Shown one piece after another: positions 1 through 10,376 of a stretch of DNA of 64,000 bases (the first letter of the stretch is position 1; each line of letters starts with the position of its first letter). The stretch spans positions 23,840,865-23,904,864 of the forward strand of contig NC_092464.1 in the NCBI RefSeq assembly GCF_047495875.1, written 5' to 3'. This DNA is from Pithys albifrons albifrons (taxonomy: Eukaryota > Chordata > Aves > Passeriformes > Thamnophilidae). The notes under the pieces are model-generated. The model was not told the DNA's origin. It saw nothing but the letters and a program-made list of their open reading frames with translations, and did no database searches. A program made the translations under genes and the position numbers.

Positions 1-1957
1 CACTGACTATGGTTGGCAATTTTCCTATTATTGGCAAGGCCAAATACAGTCAAGATAGAGCAACATTTTTACATAGAGTAACTCAGATTGTGCCTAAGGA
101 TGTCAAATTATGACCATTGCCTACTGGAAGATCTGAAGTGTGACTCTGTATCCTTCCTGAGACACCTGTGAACTCTTGCACTTCCTCTGCCATGCCCCAG
201 AGCAGTAAGAGCAGCAGTGCCAGACCTGCAGGGACCACTGGAGATTTGCCAAGCAAGCAACCCTTCAGCCTCACCCTTCTTGTACTCATTCAAGAGAGCA
301 AGGAGGAGAGGAGCACACACTGCTCCCTGTTCCAATCACCACTGCTATCCCTGGGTGCTTTCCTGCCACATAATGATCCACTTGGAGCTGGATCGCTGAC
401 TTGCTGGCATGAAGGACACACATTTGACCATGCAACTAAGCTTTTTCTAGGTGTAGTTGGTACCAGTGGGACATTGCAATTAACCTATTTGGTAAACACA
501 GTCTCTGTGGGCTTGAAGGGGTTAAATGAACAATTGAAGGACTGGTTCAGCCTTCATTAGCCCTGGGCATTGGATTATGGTGTTTTCTGAGGCCCTGAGC
601 TTGTCTGTATTGGCTGTGACTTTCAATTTAAAAAGAAGTCTGTTGTCAAACACCCTAATCCATGTAGTAAGAACAAACTCACCTGATTAAGCCCGACTAC
701 ATAAACAGATTGGGCAGCTGTCATGCACCAACAGGCATTGTATAATATGAGATGACACGATATGATAAACAGCATACATATTGTTTGGAAATTTCTGTCT
801 CTTCAGGTTGAGATTAAATACTTACGGAACACACAAAGGCTGACTTTTATTTGACCATTGTCTCTGTTTCTCCCGACAAACACTCATTCAGTAATTCATC
901 ACATATGTTCCATTCATTCAAACTTCATGCACACCTTGTATATTGTGGGTCAAATTCACTTCTCAGCTGCTTTCTTTACAAAACAGTGGAAATCAATGAA
1001 TGTGGAAGTGATTCACAAGCAATGAAAAGAGAGACATGGGGGTTTTTTGGCTTTTTTGTTTGGTTGAGTTTTTTGTACTGGGAAAAGGCTTTGAGGATTA
1101 TAAGCACGAATTTCAGCAGAATTTGGACTATGATACAACGACTTTTCAAGAGGATTTAAGAAAAATGGATCTACATCCTCTTGCCATATGCTTTCTGCTA
1201 TGAACATCTGGTTCCAGTGAGATCTCATAGTGGGATATTTTGTAATGCAAAAATGTGTTAAGTGACTTCTGCTCACAGAAAGGTTTGGTCACAGACCCTT
1301 TATCCTCGGTGTTATACCTATGAAGGCTCCAGTCTATACAATGCATGTCTGGGGACAATTAAATAGCTGCAACCAACCAGAAGGCACTGATCAGTCTGCA
1401 AACAGACATGTTTGTTGTGAGATCTGGGTGAGAAGGAGCAGCACAGAAGAGAACCCATGGCACAGAAAAGAGTATAATATATCATGTGCTAATGGTATCT
1501 TTTTTTTTAACTTTGCTGACTACTTAGCCAGTCATTCTTTCCTCTGAAACTCTAGCCTGTGGCAATTAAAGCAAGGCAAAAATACAATTTTTCCTTAACC
1601 AGTCACTGAAATTTAAACCTGTTCATTGACAAAATTTATTCATGACCTCTGGTAATTTCTAACTTAACAGACTGAAACTTGAGGGTTTATATGCTTCATT
1701 AAAGAATAATATATATTCTGAATGCATATACATAATGAATACACATTATTGTATCTCCAGCTTTTATGTCATGATTTCTAAGTGGCCAATGATTCTCACT
1801 TTCAGAAATTAGATGTCCACTATCTTTTTGGAATCTCAAAGCCTTTTGAGGAAAAACAAGTTGAACACTCAGAATCTGAGATCCTCACAGAGAATACTGA
1901 AATGTGAGAGTACAACAGGGAGACTGGATAAACAGAGCTATAGCCAGACAGAGCTTG
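1..1957. other. Noncoding AT-rich stretch, no gene seen
   Basis: I see no coding exon, RNA gene or recognisable repeat here. Open frames of 60-130 codons occur on both strands, but they overlap each other, have no recognisable domain, and are rich in the Ser, Leu, Cys and His typical of translated noncoding vertebrate DNA. The stretch ends at the target-site duplication of the solo LTR that follows. Confidence 0.7.
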
Positions 1958-1962
1958 GACCA
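1958..1962. repeat. Left target-site duplication (GACCA) of solo LTR
   Basis: GACCA lies directly before the TG that opens the LTR at 1963. The same five bases follow the CA that closes it at 2663. A 5-bp duplication is usual for ERVL-type and some other vertebrate retroviral integrations. Confidence 0.75.
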
Positions 1963-2090
1963 TGTCTCGGTTTGAGGGGAAAAAAACAAAATGTTTTACC
2001 CACAAGCAGGGGAGAGGCCTCCTCCACGATAATCACACCACTCTTTATCAAATTTAAGAAAAGGAATTTTAATACAAGAAGGATAACTGC

Positions 2091-2103
2091 TATATATATA
2101 TAT
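2091..2103. repeat. Short (TA)n run inside the solo LTR
   Basis: Six and a half TA units. If the LTR reads on plus this could act as a TATA element about 130 bases from its start. It could equally be a simple repeat that grew after insertion. Confidence 0.6.
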
Positions 2104-2195
2104 GTAAACAGACTAGTGCAACCCACTTCCCCAACACCACAAGAGAGAGAAAAAAAAAACAAAAAAAACAAAACAACAACAAAACCCAGCAGGTT

Positions 2196-2212
2196 TTTTC
2201 TCCGGGAGAAAA
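2196..2212. repeat. Perfect palindrome inside solo LTR
   Basis: The arms TTTTCTCC (2196-2203) and GGAGAAAA (2205-2212) are exact reverse complements around a single G. It may form a hairpin in LTR RNA or be a dyad protein-binding site. Confidence 0.7.
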
Positions 2213-2663
2213 GGTTATACTCAAGTGTTCATATCACAGGCCGGCTGGCTGCAGAGTGAGTTTCAGTCCCTCTCCAGCGAGACAGACGAGCAGTGAGCTT
2301 TCAGATGGACTCAGTCTCTTCCCCCTGTGTTCCCCGTTCAAGAAGCAGAAAGGTACGAGCAACCAGCAGCAAATCCAAGGCAGGCAGCAGCAGCAGCGCG
2401 GCACGAAAAGTAGTCCGAGGTAGGCAGCGGCGAGACAGCCAGGAAAACCCCAGCAGTAACCAGCAGGGCAGCTGCCTCCTTCGAGCCCCCCACTCCCCCG
2501 TTCCGCCGAGCCAAGACTGGGGAGAATATCCAAAAAAAACCCAAAAGAGACAAACCTGCCCCCACCCCAGCGATCCACAGTTAACTGCTTCTTTTGTTAA
2601 CCACTGGCCTGGGCAGTTAAGTGGCAGAGGAGAGAATTTACATAATAATCCCAAACTACAACA

Positions 2664-2668
2664 GACCA
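2664..2668. repeat. Right target-site duplication (GACCA) of solo LTR
   Basis: These five bases are identical to 1958-1962 and directly follow the terminal CA of the LTR. Confidence 0.75.
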
Positions 2669-4967
2669 CTCATGCTGGGAAGTCCTAGAAAAGTGTTCTG
2701 ATTGTCAGGTATGCAGGAGATACAAGGACAGAATGAGATACAATGAGGAAAAACTTCAGGAATGGATCCTACTAGTGTAGTGGGGGTTGTGGCACAGAAA
2801 GTTTGGTTTTCAAAGGAGTTGTAGTACTTAACCCTGTAGGTTTTTGATCAGAGACATAAGACCTTCAGATTTCGAAACCAGGTTGATCAGCTTTTCTTGA
2901 TACATCCTTCCATGTCACCAAAGGAGTTCAGGATGAAAAGAGAGTTTCTGGTAGCACATCTTTTGTGGCAGTCAGAGAAGACTAAGGATTTCCTCCATGA
3001 TGGTCCTTAACTGGATTTCTATAACTTTCCAAATACACTGCCAAGACCAACACTCCTTCAAAATATTTGGCACAGTAGGAATGGTGGCCTATGAGGTGAA
3101 GAGGTTAGTGCTCTTTCAAATGGAACTTAACTGTGAAACCCAATAATGCTAGATTAACTTTAGGCACAAAATTTTGAAGTCTGACTTCTTCCCAATCAAA
3201 ACATTAAAAAACTAGGAAAATCTGTGCAAACTGCAAGACCACCAGCTCACTGTGGTTTTGTAAAAGAGGTGAAATGACCTACTGAATAAGCTTGGAAGAC
3301 TGAGCAGATTTTCTGTTATGAGCTGGATTAGCTGCAAGCACAACATGGCATTAGGGGAGATATTCAGGTGCCTGAACATAGGTGACCACTGTAATTTCAC
3401 TTGATTCCTGGTAAGCTGACATATATATAGGAAATCCATGGCCTTCTGCAATGAAGTAGGAGACTGTAGGGCATCTAAACTGTGCTGGACATACATGTTT
3501 AGGCACACAAATCACCCCCTAGGTGTCTTTCAGTGGAACTAAAATGGCGTTTGCCCTTCATGCTTTTAGAAATCCATCTCTGAATAGCTTCAATGTATCC
3601 CCAAAGGTGATTAACAGGCCTGAGTTGGACTAGCACAAGGCTTCAGAAGCACAGCTTTGTGAATAAATTCCCAACCCCAGGCTTACTCCTTCTAGCATGT
3701 GCTTTTTCCTGTTACCATGTAAATTTTATACCCCAAATTGCTGTGGGAGTATGCGCTAAGCCAAACCTTACTGGCCCCCACCGGGGCTGGGAGCTGAACC
3801 GAACTTTCTTCCCTGTGAGGGAGATCTGACCCACTGTCACCCCACATTATCCTTCACATGCTTGTTCCAGATGACCCTTCTCTCCCCAAAGGTTTCAGCT
3901 GTCTCACATCTGTTTGCTTATTTAACCACTCTACCAAATGCATAAAATACTCCACCTTTAGACATCTATGTATAATGAGGCATAACACGTTTTGTTTAAT
4001 GCCAGAAGTGGCCTAAGCTAATTTCCATAACTGCCTTGAAAGAGATTAGGAAAGCTGGGGCAGGCAACTCCAGTATGCTCCACAATGCTGGTAGTGATGT
4101 GAGATGTCCTCTCCTCTTCTATTCGCCTGGATGGGATGTATGGCTGAGCCCAGGGTGAGCTCCAGCACCGGCTGGTTGCCGGCTGCCTTCCCTGTACTGG
4201 GAGCCGGCAGCTCTTTGGTGCTTCTGGTGCTAAGGCTCAGCACAGCATTAAAGCAATCTTGTCGGTCAGGGAGAGAAGTGCTATTACTCAGATCAAAGTC
4301 AGGATTTTTTCCTGTTCTGAGTCACAGCTAGAATTATTATGCTATATCTTCTCTGTCATATTAAAATTTTGAGTGACTTTAACTAAAAAAATAAAATACT
4401 TCAACTAGCGCAATTAATGCTTTTAACACATTTGAGCATTTAAAATTATTATCCTTGACTGTGGCATGAGAGTTAAATAAAAAAAAACAAACAAGAGAGA
4501 CTCAAATTCTAACTTTATTCCAAGCATTAAACCATGTATAAATTATAAGGATTTTGGACAAGGGGATTATAATGTGATCTCAAATTATTAAAAGGCTAAG
4601 AGAGTTCGCAGCCTTTGGCACTGCTAACAGAATATTTCAGTAATACCTAAACAACTTTTCTGCAGATTCTTCTTTTTTATTTTCTTTGATCATATTTCTG
4701 TCTTCATAGCAGTAAAGGGAAAAGTTAGAAGCATAGCATCATAATGCCTGGGCAGGCCAGGCACTAAAACAAAGAATCCTGGCTTCAAATCATGTCATGT
4801 AATTGTCTTCCAGTTGCCTCTCAGCTATTAAAACACTCAGCTATTGAAAGCTAAGACATGTTGTCCTGCTGCTTAAGAATAGGGTAAAGTACTGATAGCA
4901 CAGCATTTTGCCACAACATTTGTCACCGGGAAAGATCAAGAACCTCTGCAGCTAAATAAACTAAACT
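2669..4967. other. Noncoding, no gene seen
   Basis: No exon or repeat that I can name. A slightly GC-richer patch lies at about 4100-4220 with several CCGG/GCCGGC motifs. Two overlapping short frames there (plus 4104-4331, minus 4046-4243) show no domain. Confidence 0.65.
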
Positions 4968-4985
4968 CTAACCCTAACCCTAACC
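4968..4985 (-). repeat. Interstitial telomeric repeat, three units
   Basis: Exactly three CTAACC units, that is TTAGGG telomere repeat on the minus strand, with a degenerate CTAAACT just before. It is too short to be a telomere. It is either a trace of repair with telomerase-made sequence or chance. Confidence 0.75.
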
Positions 4986-6118
4986 TCAAATCCTAAATGG
5001 CCACAGTAGATGATAATTAAGAAAACTCATCACATTTAAACAGCATGGTATTTACCTGTGCAGACAAGCAAAGAGGAAACAGACTTTATCCTCTGAATTT
5101 CCCCTGGAAATGGAAACTATTCTCATATGTAGAGGATAGGCCACTACTTGAGAAGTGGGGATGAGCCAGCGATTGAAGCCACAGTCAGGTCAAGTCTTAG
5201 GGAGGCCAGCATTGCTCCACTGTCAGGATAGCTGTTGTCCCAGCAAAAGGAAAGTGGCTAAAAACACCGAGGCAAGATCAGCAGTAACTGGGCACCCTGA
5301 ATCAACTTCTGAATCTCAGGGCAGGGCAAGCAAGTCAGGTCAAAATTTCCACTCCAAGCAGTCCCATGAGGGAACTAGGGCAAAAGTACCCTGCAGGGCA
5401 AAAAAATTACCTATGCTTTTGTTCAGGTTATCAAAAGAGTGCAGTAGCAGATTCTGAAACACTGGAAAATTCACGGCCAGGGCAAGATGTATAGAGGAGC
5501 AAACTCCGACGTGAGGGCAAGAAGACCCCTGCAATCAGACAGGCCCAGCAAAGATATCATACTGTTCACTGCAGAAGGAGCTCAGCACATGGAGCAAGGG
5601 ACACTTTTTGAAAAATGGAGAGCTCTTTCAGACGTCAAAATTGAAGACCTGGACATGTAGTTATCTTTGCTGTCTTTATCTCACCAAACATCTTTCACAG
5701 TGATCATAATGAGCACCTGTAAGTAGTTTCTACCTCTTTTCCGTAAGATACTTAAGCACAGGAGGATTCCAGAAGCAGATCCTATTGCTTCTGTCCTTCA
5801 AAAAAGAGCTGCTGGGCCATTACAAAACAGTGTACCTCATGTACTGTGATCTTTCTTTAGCTATCATTCACTAATGTGGCACCTTGCCTTCCTCAGATTC
5901 ATGGATACATCTTTCAAAAAGAGGCCAACAAGACAATAACTGAACACACAGGTGTTTCATTGTATACTTCACTGAACAAGAAGTACACCTTTGTGCCATG
6001 CGTCTTCTCTATGGTTCCAAAGCTTTACGCAAATATGAATAAATTTAACTCTGCTTCACTTCCTAGGGAGGCAGATTTCTCTCTCTTTTGTAGAGAGGTA
6101 AAGCTAGGCACAAAGGGC
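4986..6118. other. Noncoding, no gene seen
   Basis: The segment about 5155-5560 is somewhat richer in GGGCAAG and AAGTCAGGTCA-like words and has a 100-codon plus-strand frame. I see no clean repeat unit and no recognisable protein. Nothing else stands out. Confidence 0.6.
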
Positions 6119-6222
6119 AAGATTTTCAAAGATATTGAAATGCCTGAAGATGGAGAAATGCCTTTTGGGATTTGCAAAAGTGCTTATGCAGAGTAGCTAC
6201 CTGCCTCCCACTGAGATCAGTG
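6119..6222. repeat. Possible ancient amniote interspersed repeat, degraded
   Basis: Two phrases, GATTTTCAAAGATATTGAAA and GGGATTTGCAAAAGTGCTTA, followed by CTCCCACTGAGATCAGTG, resemble a repeat common in turtle and crocodilian DNA in which ATTTTCAAA phrases alternate with CCTAA and CCCATTGA phrases. The copy is badly diverged and the identification is from memory only. Confidence 0.35.
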
Positions 6223-9200
6223 TTTTGTATCTGTCCAACAGATGCAAATCTGACAGCTGGCTCTGTTAGAACAATATTTGCTGAGGGTAAACCGACTGTG
6301 TACAACAGAGAATGGATACAGGACCCATGCTCCACTTTCCTCCTGAGATAGGACCAGCATGACATTCAGATGACACAAAGATCTTGTACTTCTGTCCACA
6401 AGAGGCTTCTCTCTGCCACTGATCATGCTGTGCCATGCTTGCCTGCTCTCTTGCCATAACCTCACATCTCCAGGAGCTCCGACAAGTCCCTGAGGGAAAC
6501 ACTCTGCTATTTTTCTAAAGCAACTGCCCTTAGCAATTTTTCAGCCTTTTCCTGCAGCAGACGATCAGCATTCAGTCACAGATTTGCCTTCTGTTTGAAA
6601 TAGTTACATGATCTTTTAAAGTCTGAAGATCTAAATAATTTTTAATACATCCATTTTAGGTATACAGCCTCTGGTGCCCTCAGAAAAGAATATCCAGAGG
6701 CTTCTGGGTAGGGTCTCTGGAGACCTGCAGTCAATCCCATCTCCTGATAAGTGATTTTCCATGTGAATTTAACAACTGACTTAGGAAGAATTAATCCATA
6801 AAAGACTGGGACCAGCTATCCACAATACCTGGCTTACATACCAGCAAAATTCTAGTTGTTTTAACTGTGTGTGGACATGCCAAGAACCACCTTTACCTGC
6901 TACTGCCATACGATTTGCCACCTGTGCAACAGCTAAGCCTGTCATCAGGAACCAGAGAGCTTCAAGCACCCAGCTGTGTTCAGGGCACAGCAACTGTATG
7001 TCTGCAAAGGCAGAGTCCAGAGAGTATGGGGACAACAGCACTTGTTCAAAACAGCATCCTAGCAGCTCACGCCCACAGCTCTACTGACTCCACTCCGTCT
7101 TGGAGATGGATGAGATTCAGGTCCACTTCAACCTTTCATCAGAAAGGATTCAAAGCAACGTGTCCCATCTCCGTCAAAAGGCCAATAAGACAGTCAGAGT
7201 ATACAAGAACAAACATCGCTCTGGAGCCAAACAGATAGTAAGGGGGATACCCAAATTCCTGTCCCTGACCTGACAGAAATTTGTATGTTATGAGTAATTT
7301 GAGATAAACATGAATCTCTACATATGGTCTGGGCCAAATAAGCATTTTCATATAAAAACAGTGAAAACGTTTAGAAAGCTTCGATGCTGTGCATTTTTTG
7401 TGTGCTTGTGGCAGGGAGTTCATTGGCTCGAGGGCTTGTGTTACTGACACAGCTAAGCCCACTCCAAACCTCCCAGGCTGGAGCATAAGTGCTGTAATGC
7501 TGAGCAGGATGCTTACTAGTGAAAAGCACACTCTGAGAGTGAGGAGTGAAAACAACAACTGGAAAACAGCCTACGGCAAAATGCATCACCTGCGGATTCA
7601 GTGCTAATGTTCCAGGGTTATACATGCTGTTCAGTATTTTATCTGCAGTGACACCAGGTATGTGAGCTCCCAAGAAAACATCTCTCTTTGAGTGAAATGA
7701 CTGCTACTTCATATTTAGACAGAAAGAAAGGCAAATAAATTTAACAAAACATTTTTTTCCTCACTTAGGTCTCTTGTGGTAATTGAAACAAACCCCCCAG
7801 AACACTGGGAAAGGATGGTCCTCAGCACATGCACATGGGTTGGCTCAGCACTGGGTTCAAAGGCGAGCACATCACTGATGCACAGCATGGTGTGCATGGG
7901 AACGGGCCACTCGCTGGCAGGCCTTCCTCCTTTGTTCAGTCACTCTGTAGCTTAAAGGAAGTTTGTAGGACTGAGAATGCAATATTGAAAAATAAGTAAA
8001 GGACTTTAATTACATACTCATCACTGTACTTTATAAATGTCAAAGAGACACTGTCAAACTCAAAACACATTTGAAAACATGATTTTGCCATTGATATTCT
8101 TAGTTTTGAAAGCCAGAGAACATTTGAGACATATTTACTTTTCTCTGTCAATAGTGTTTATTCATTGTTAAGCATTTATATGCTTAATTCATTGTGAACA
8201 GCAAAACAAGTTGGCTCTCCATTCCTCCTCTCTTTGTACCATTTTCTGTTTACTGGAAACAAGCATCAAAAAGCCCTTAAATTTCTCAATCCTTTATGAT
8301 TATATATTTAAAATTTCTTCAAGGAAAACTTTCTTGGTTATGTTGAGCTCTCCATCTATACCTACACACAATAGAGACAGGGGAATCCAGAAAATGTATT
8401 TTGAACTTGGATGACCTGATAACCACACCATTTTCAATGTTCCACAGTGCTCTGATTATCAGCAGAGAGGAGGTTTCACAGCAAAGCAAGAGGGGAAGAC
8501 AAGTGCCTAAGTTCAGTACTTAACCTGAGTAGATGATAAGTTATTGAGGTAAAGAAGTTAAAAAAAATCTTTCTACAGCTATTAAAACCTTGATTAACAA
8601 AAGTAACTCAGAGAAAAACACTTCTCAACTTCAAGTGCTAGCACATGATCTTATCCGTGATGAAGCACATGGGCTGATTAAACATCAGAAAAGTTGTGAG
8701 AAATCCCTCTTTATTCATGCTGCTTACAGATTATTATAGCAAAAAATCTGCTCCCAATCTAGCTGCAGTCAAAATGACAGAACATTCTTTTGATTTGATG
8801 ACACTAAGGAACATTAAGTGATATAAATGGGGCTATTTCATCTTCCACAGATAGAACCATCTCAAGTTTGGCAGTGTGATATAGGGACAGTTAAAATGAG
8901 GCCATGGATTAATAACTCAGAACTGGCTTTCTGATGACCTCTCCTAGCTTCCTCCCCTCTGCCACCAACTCATTGAAACAGTTTTTCAGCAGAGCAGTCT
9001 GTTCCTGGCTCCCAGACATGAGGAATATACATCAGGATGTTTCTTAATTCTGTTTCTTAAAGATTCCACATTCTTGCCACAGGCAGATCGTATAATTTTG
9101 CTGACAAACAGTGTGTGCTGCTCTTAAGGGCAGCACTCCCTGCAACCCTCAGTTGTCAGCTGCAAATCTAACCCAGCATCAACAGAGTCTTCAGGTGAAC

Positions 9201-10163
9201 TTCATCAGTTGTAGTCATCTTATCAGCTTAGTACAGCCTCTCCTAATGGCTTGATAAATATTCTGGCATCCCCCTATCACTATCAAGAGATTCAAATCAT
9301 GCCCGGTACTTACTGCTGCTATTACTACAGTTATTGCCAATGACTCTTTCACTTATCTCTACAACCAGAGACACTGAATAATTCTTTTTATGTCTCCCCT
9401 CCTGGTCACTGAGTGCAGAATTTCCACAGAGCTATTCTCCACCTGGATGGGAAAACCCATGTGAAATTTGAAGAAAAGAGTCTGTGTGAGAAATGCATTC
9501 CCACAATCCCATCTCTAGCTTGCTAACATAAATGTGTACTGCACTTGGTTTTTTACTTTCTGATGTAGAAACACTGTACATCCAAGTGTTCCTCTAAGGC
9601 TACCCTGTGCTTGGCATAGGCCTCAAAGCAGACATGGGTAAACTAATTAATATTGTTACTTTCACAGTGCCTACATCCCAAGCTAACAAAATACATGTGA
9701 TAAGTATTTGGTGTCGGTCAAAACAATGTGATGGCTGTCTTAGTGATTTGAAAATTTTTTCTCATGCAAAGCCTCCATCTTTAATCCTCTCCCCATCCAT
9801 CTGGGCTCTAGCTAAAATGTTCTTCCCCAAATCAAATAGTCTGTTGGAAATTCAGTGTTCTAACATCAAATCAGGGAGATGAATGAGGTAACAAATTAAA
9901 TGGACTTTACTGCCATTGGAGGATATTCAAGTTAAATCCTTTAAGATTAAATCCTCCCCAGTACAGGAAGGGTTTACGTATAACATATAGCACTGTCTAC
10001 AATGCCCACAGTTTTTTGGAGATAACCAGGACAGTTAAGATGTTGGTTTTCCATTTCTTTTTTTCCTTATTCAGAATGGCTTGGATTCAGCTTAGAAGGA
10101 CTGAGACATGCATCATGTAGTAAAGGAGTCAAAGGCAAAACGGTCTCTGTAGTCTACCCTGAT
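6223..10163. other. Noncoding, no gene seen
   Basis: No exon, RNA gene or clear repeat was found. Frames up to 139 codons (such as minus 7139-7558 and plus 6867-7238) overlap on both strands, contain no motif, and look like chance. Confidence 0.65.
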
Positions 10164-10376
10164 GTGGAAACAATGAAGAGATGGTTTAGAGAGATGTGAG
10201 AAGGATGAATCAGAATTGCAGCATGAGAGAGAAAAAGTGAGATGAACCAATATATCAAATTCAAGGAAGAGTCAGGGAAGAGAAAAAAGACATTGGATAA
10301 GAAAGGAATGAGTCAAGAAAAGAAGGAACATGTAAGATTGAAGAAAAATACAAAACACAGATGAAAAAATAAGGTT
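10164..10376 (+). repeat. Purine-rich (GA-rich) low-complexity stretch
   Basis: Over about 210 bases the plus strand is strongly biased to A and G, with words such as GAAGAG, GAGAGAGAAAAAG and AAGAAAAGAAGGAAC. There is no fixed repeat unit. It may be the relic of a simple repeat. Confidence 0.6.

Larger units (their letters stand above)
1963..2663. mobile_element. Solo LTR of an avian endogenous retrovirus, 701 bp
   Basis: The segment begins TGTCTCGG and ends CTACAACA, so it has TG...CA termini inside TGT...ACA inverted ends, and identical 5-bp GACCA repeats flank it. No second LTR, primer-binding site or gag/pol/env-like frame lies nearby, so this is a solo LTR left by recombination between two LTRs. 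The interior has about 18 CpG dinucleotides between about 2200 and 2580, a TA run at 2091-2103, and a perfect palindrome at 2196-2212. Orientation is unresolved. The plus-strand start resembles other avian LTR starts, whereas on minus an ATTAAA (2073-2068) could be the polyadenylation signal near the LTR end. Open frames of 75-148 codons that lie in or run into it are not genes. The boundaries are well supported; the family name is not determined. Confidence 0.8.

Noticed and set aside
1813..2259. 148-codon plus-strand frame, longest in the window
   Set aside because: It crosses the left boundary of the solo LTR at 1963, ends in Lys/Asn/Thr low-complexity sequence from an A-rich run, and has no domain.
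2234..2688. Several overlapping frames on both strands (75-131 codons)
   Set aside because: All lie in or overlap the CpG-rich part of the solo LTR. GC content lowers stop frequency, and the overlap on both strands argues against coding.
6867..7558. Overlapping frames of 123 and 139 codons
   Set aside because: They overlap on opposite strands, have no recognisable domain, and no gene context.
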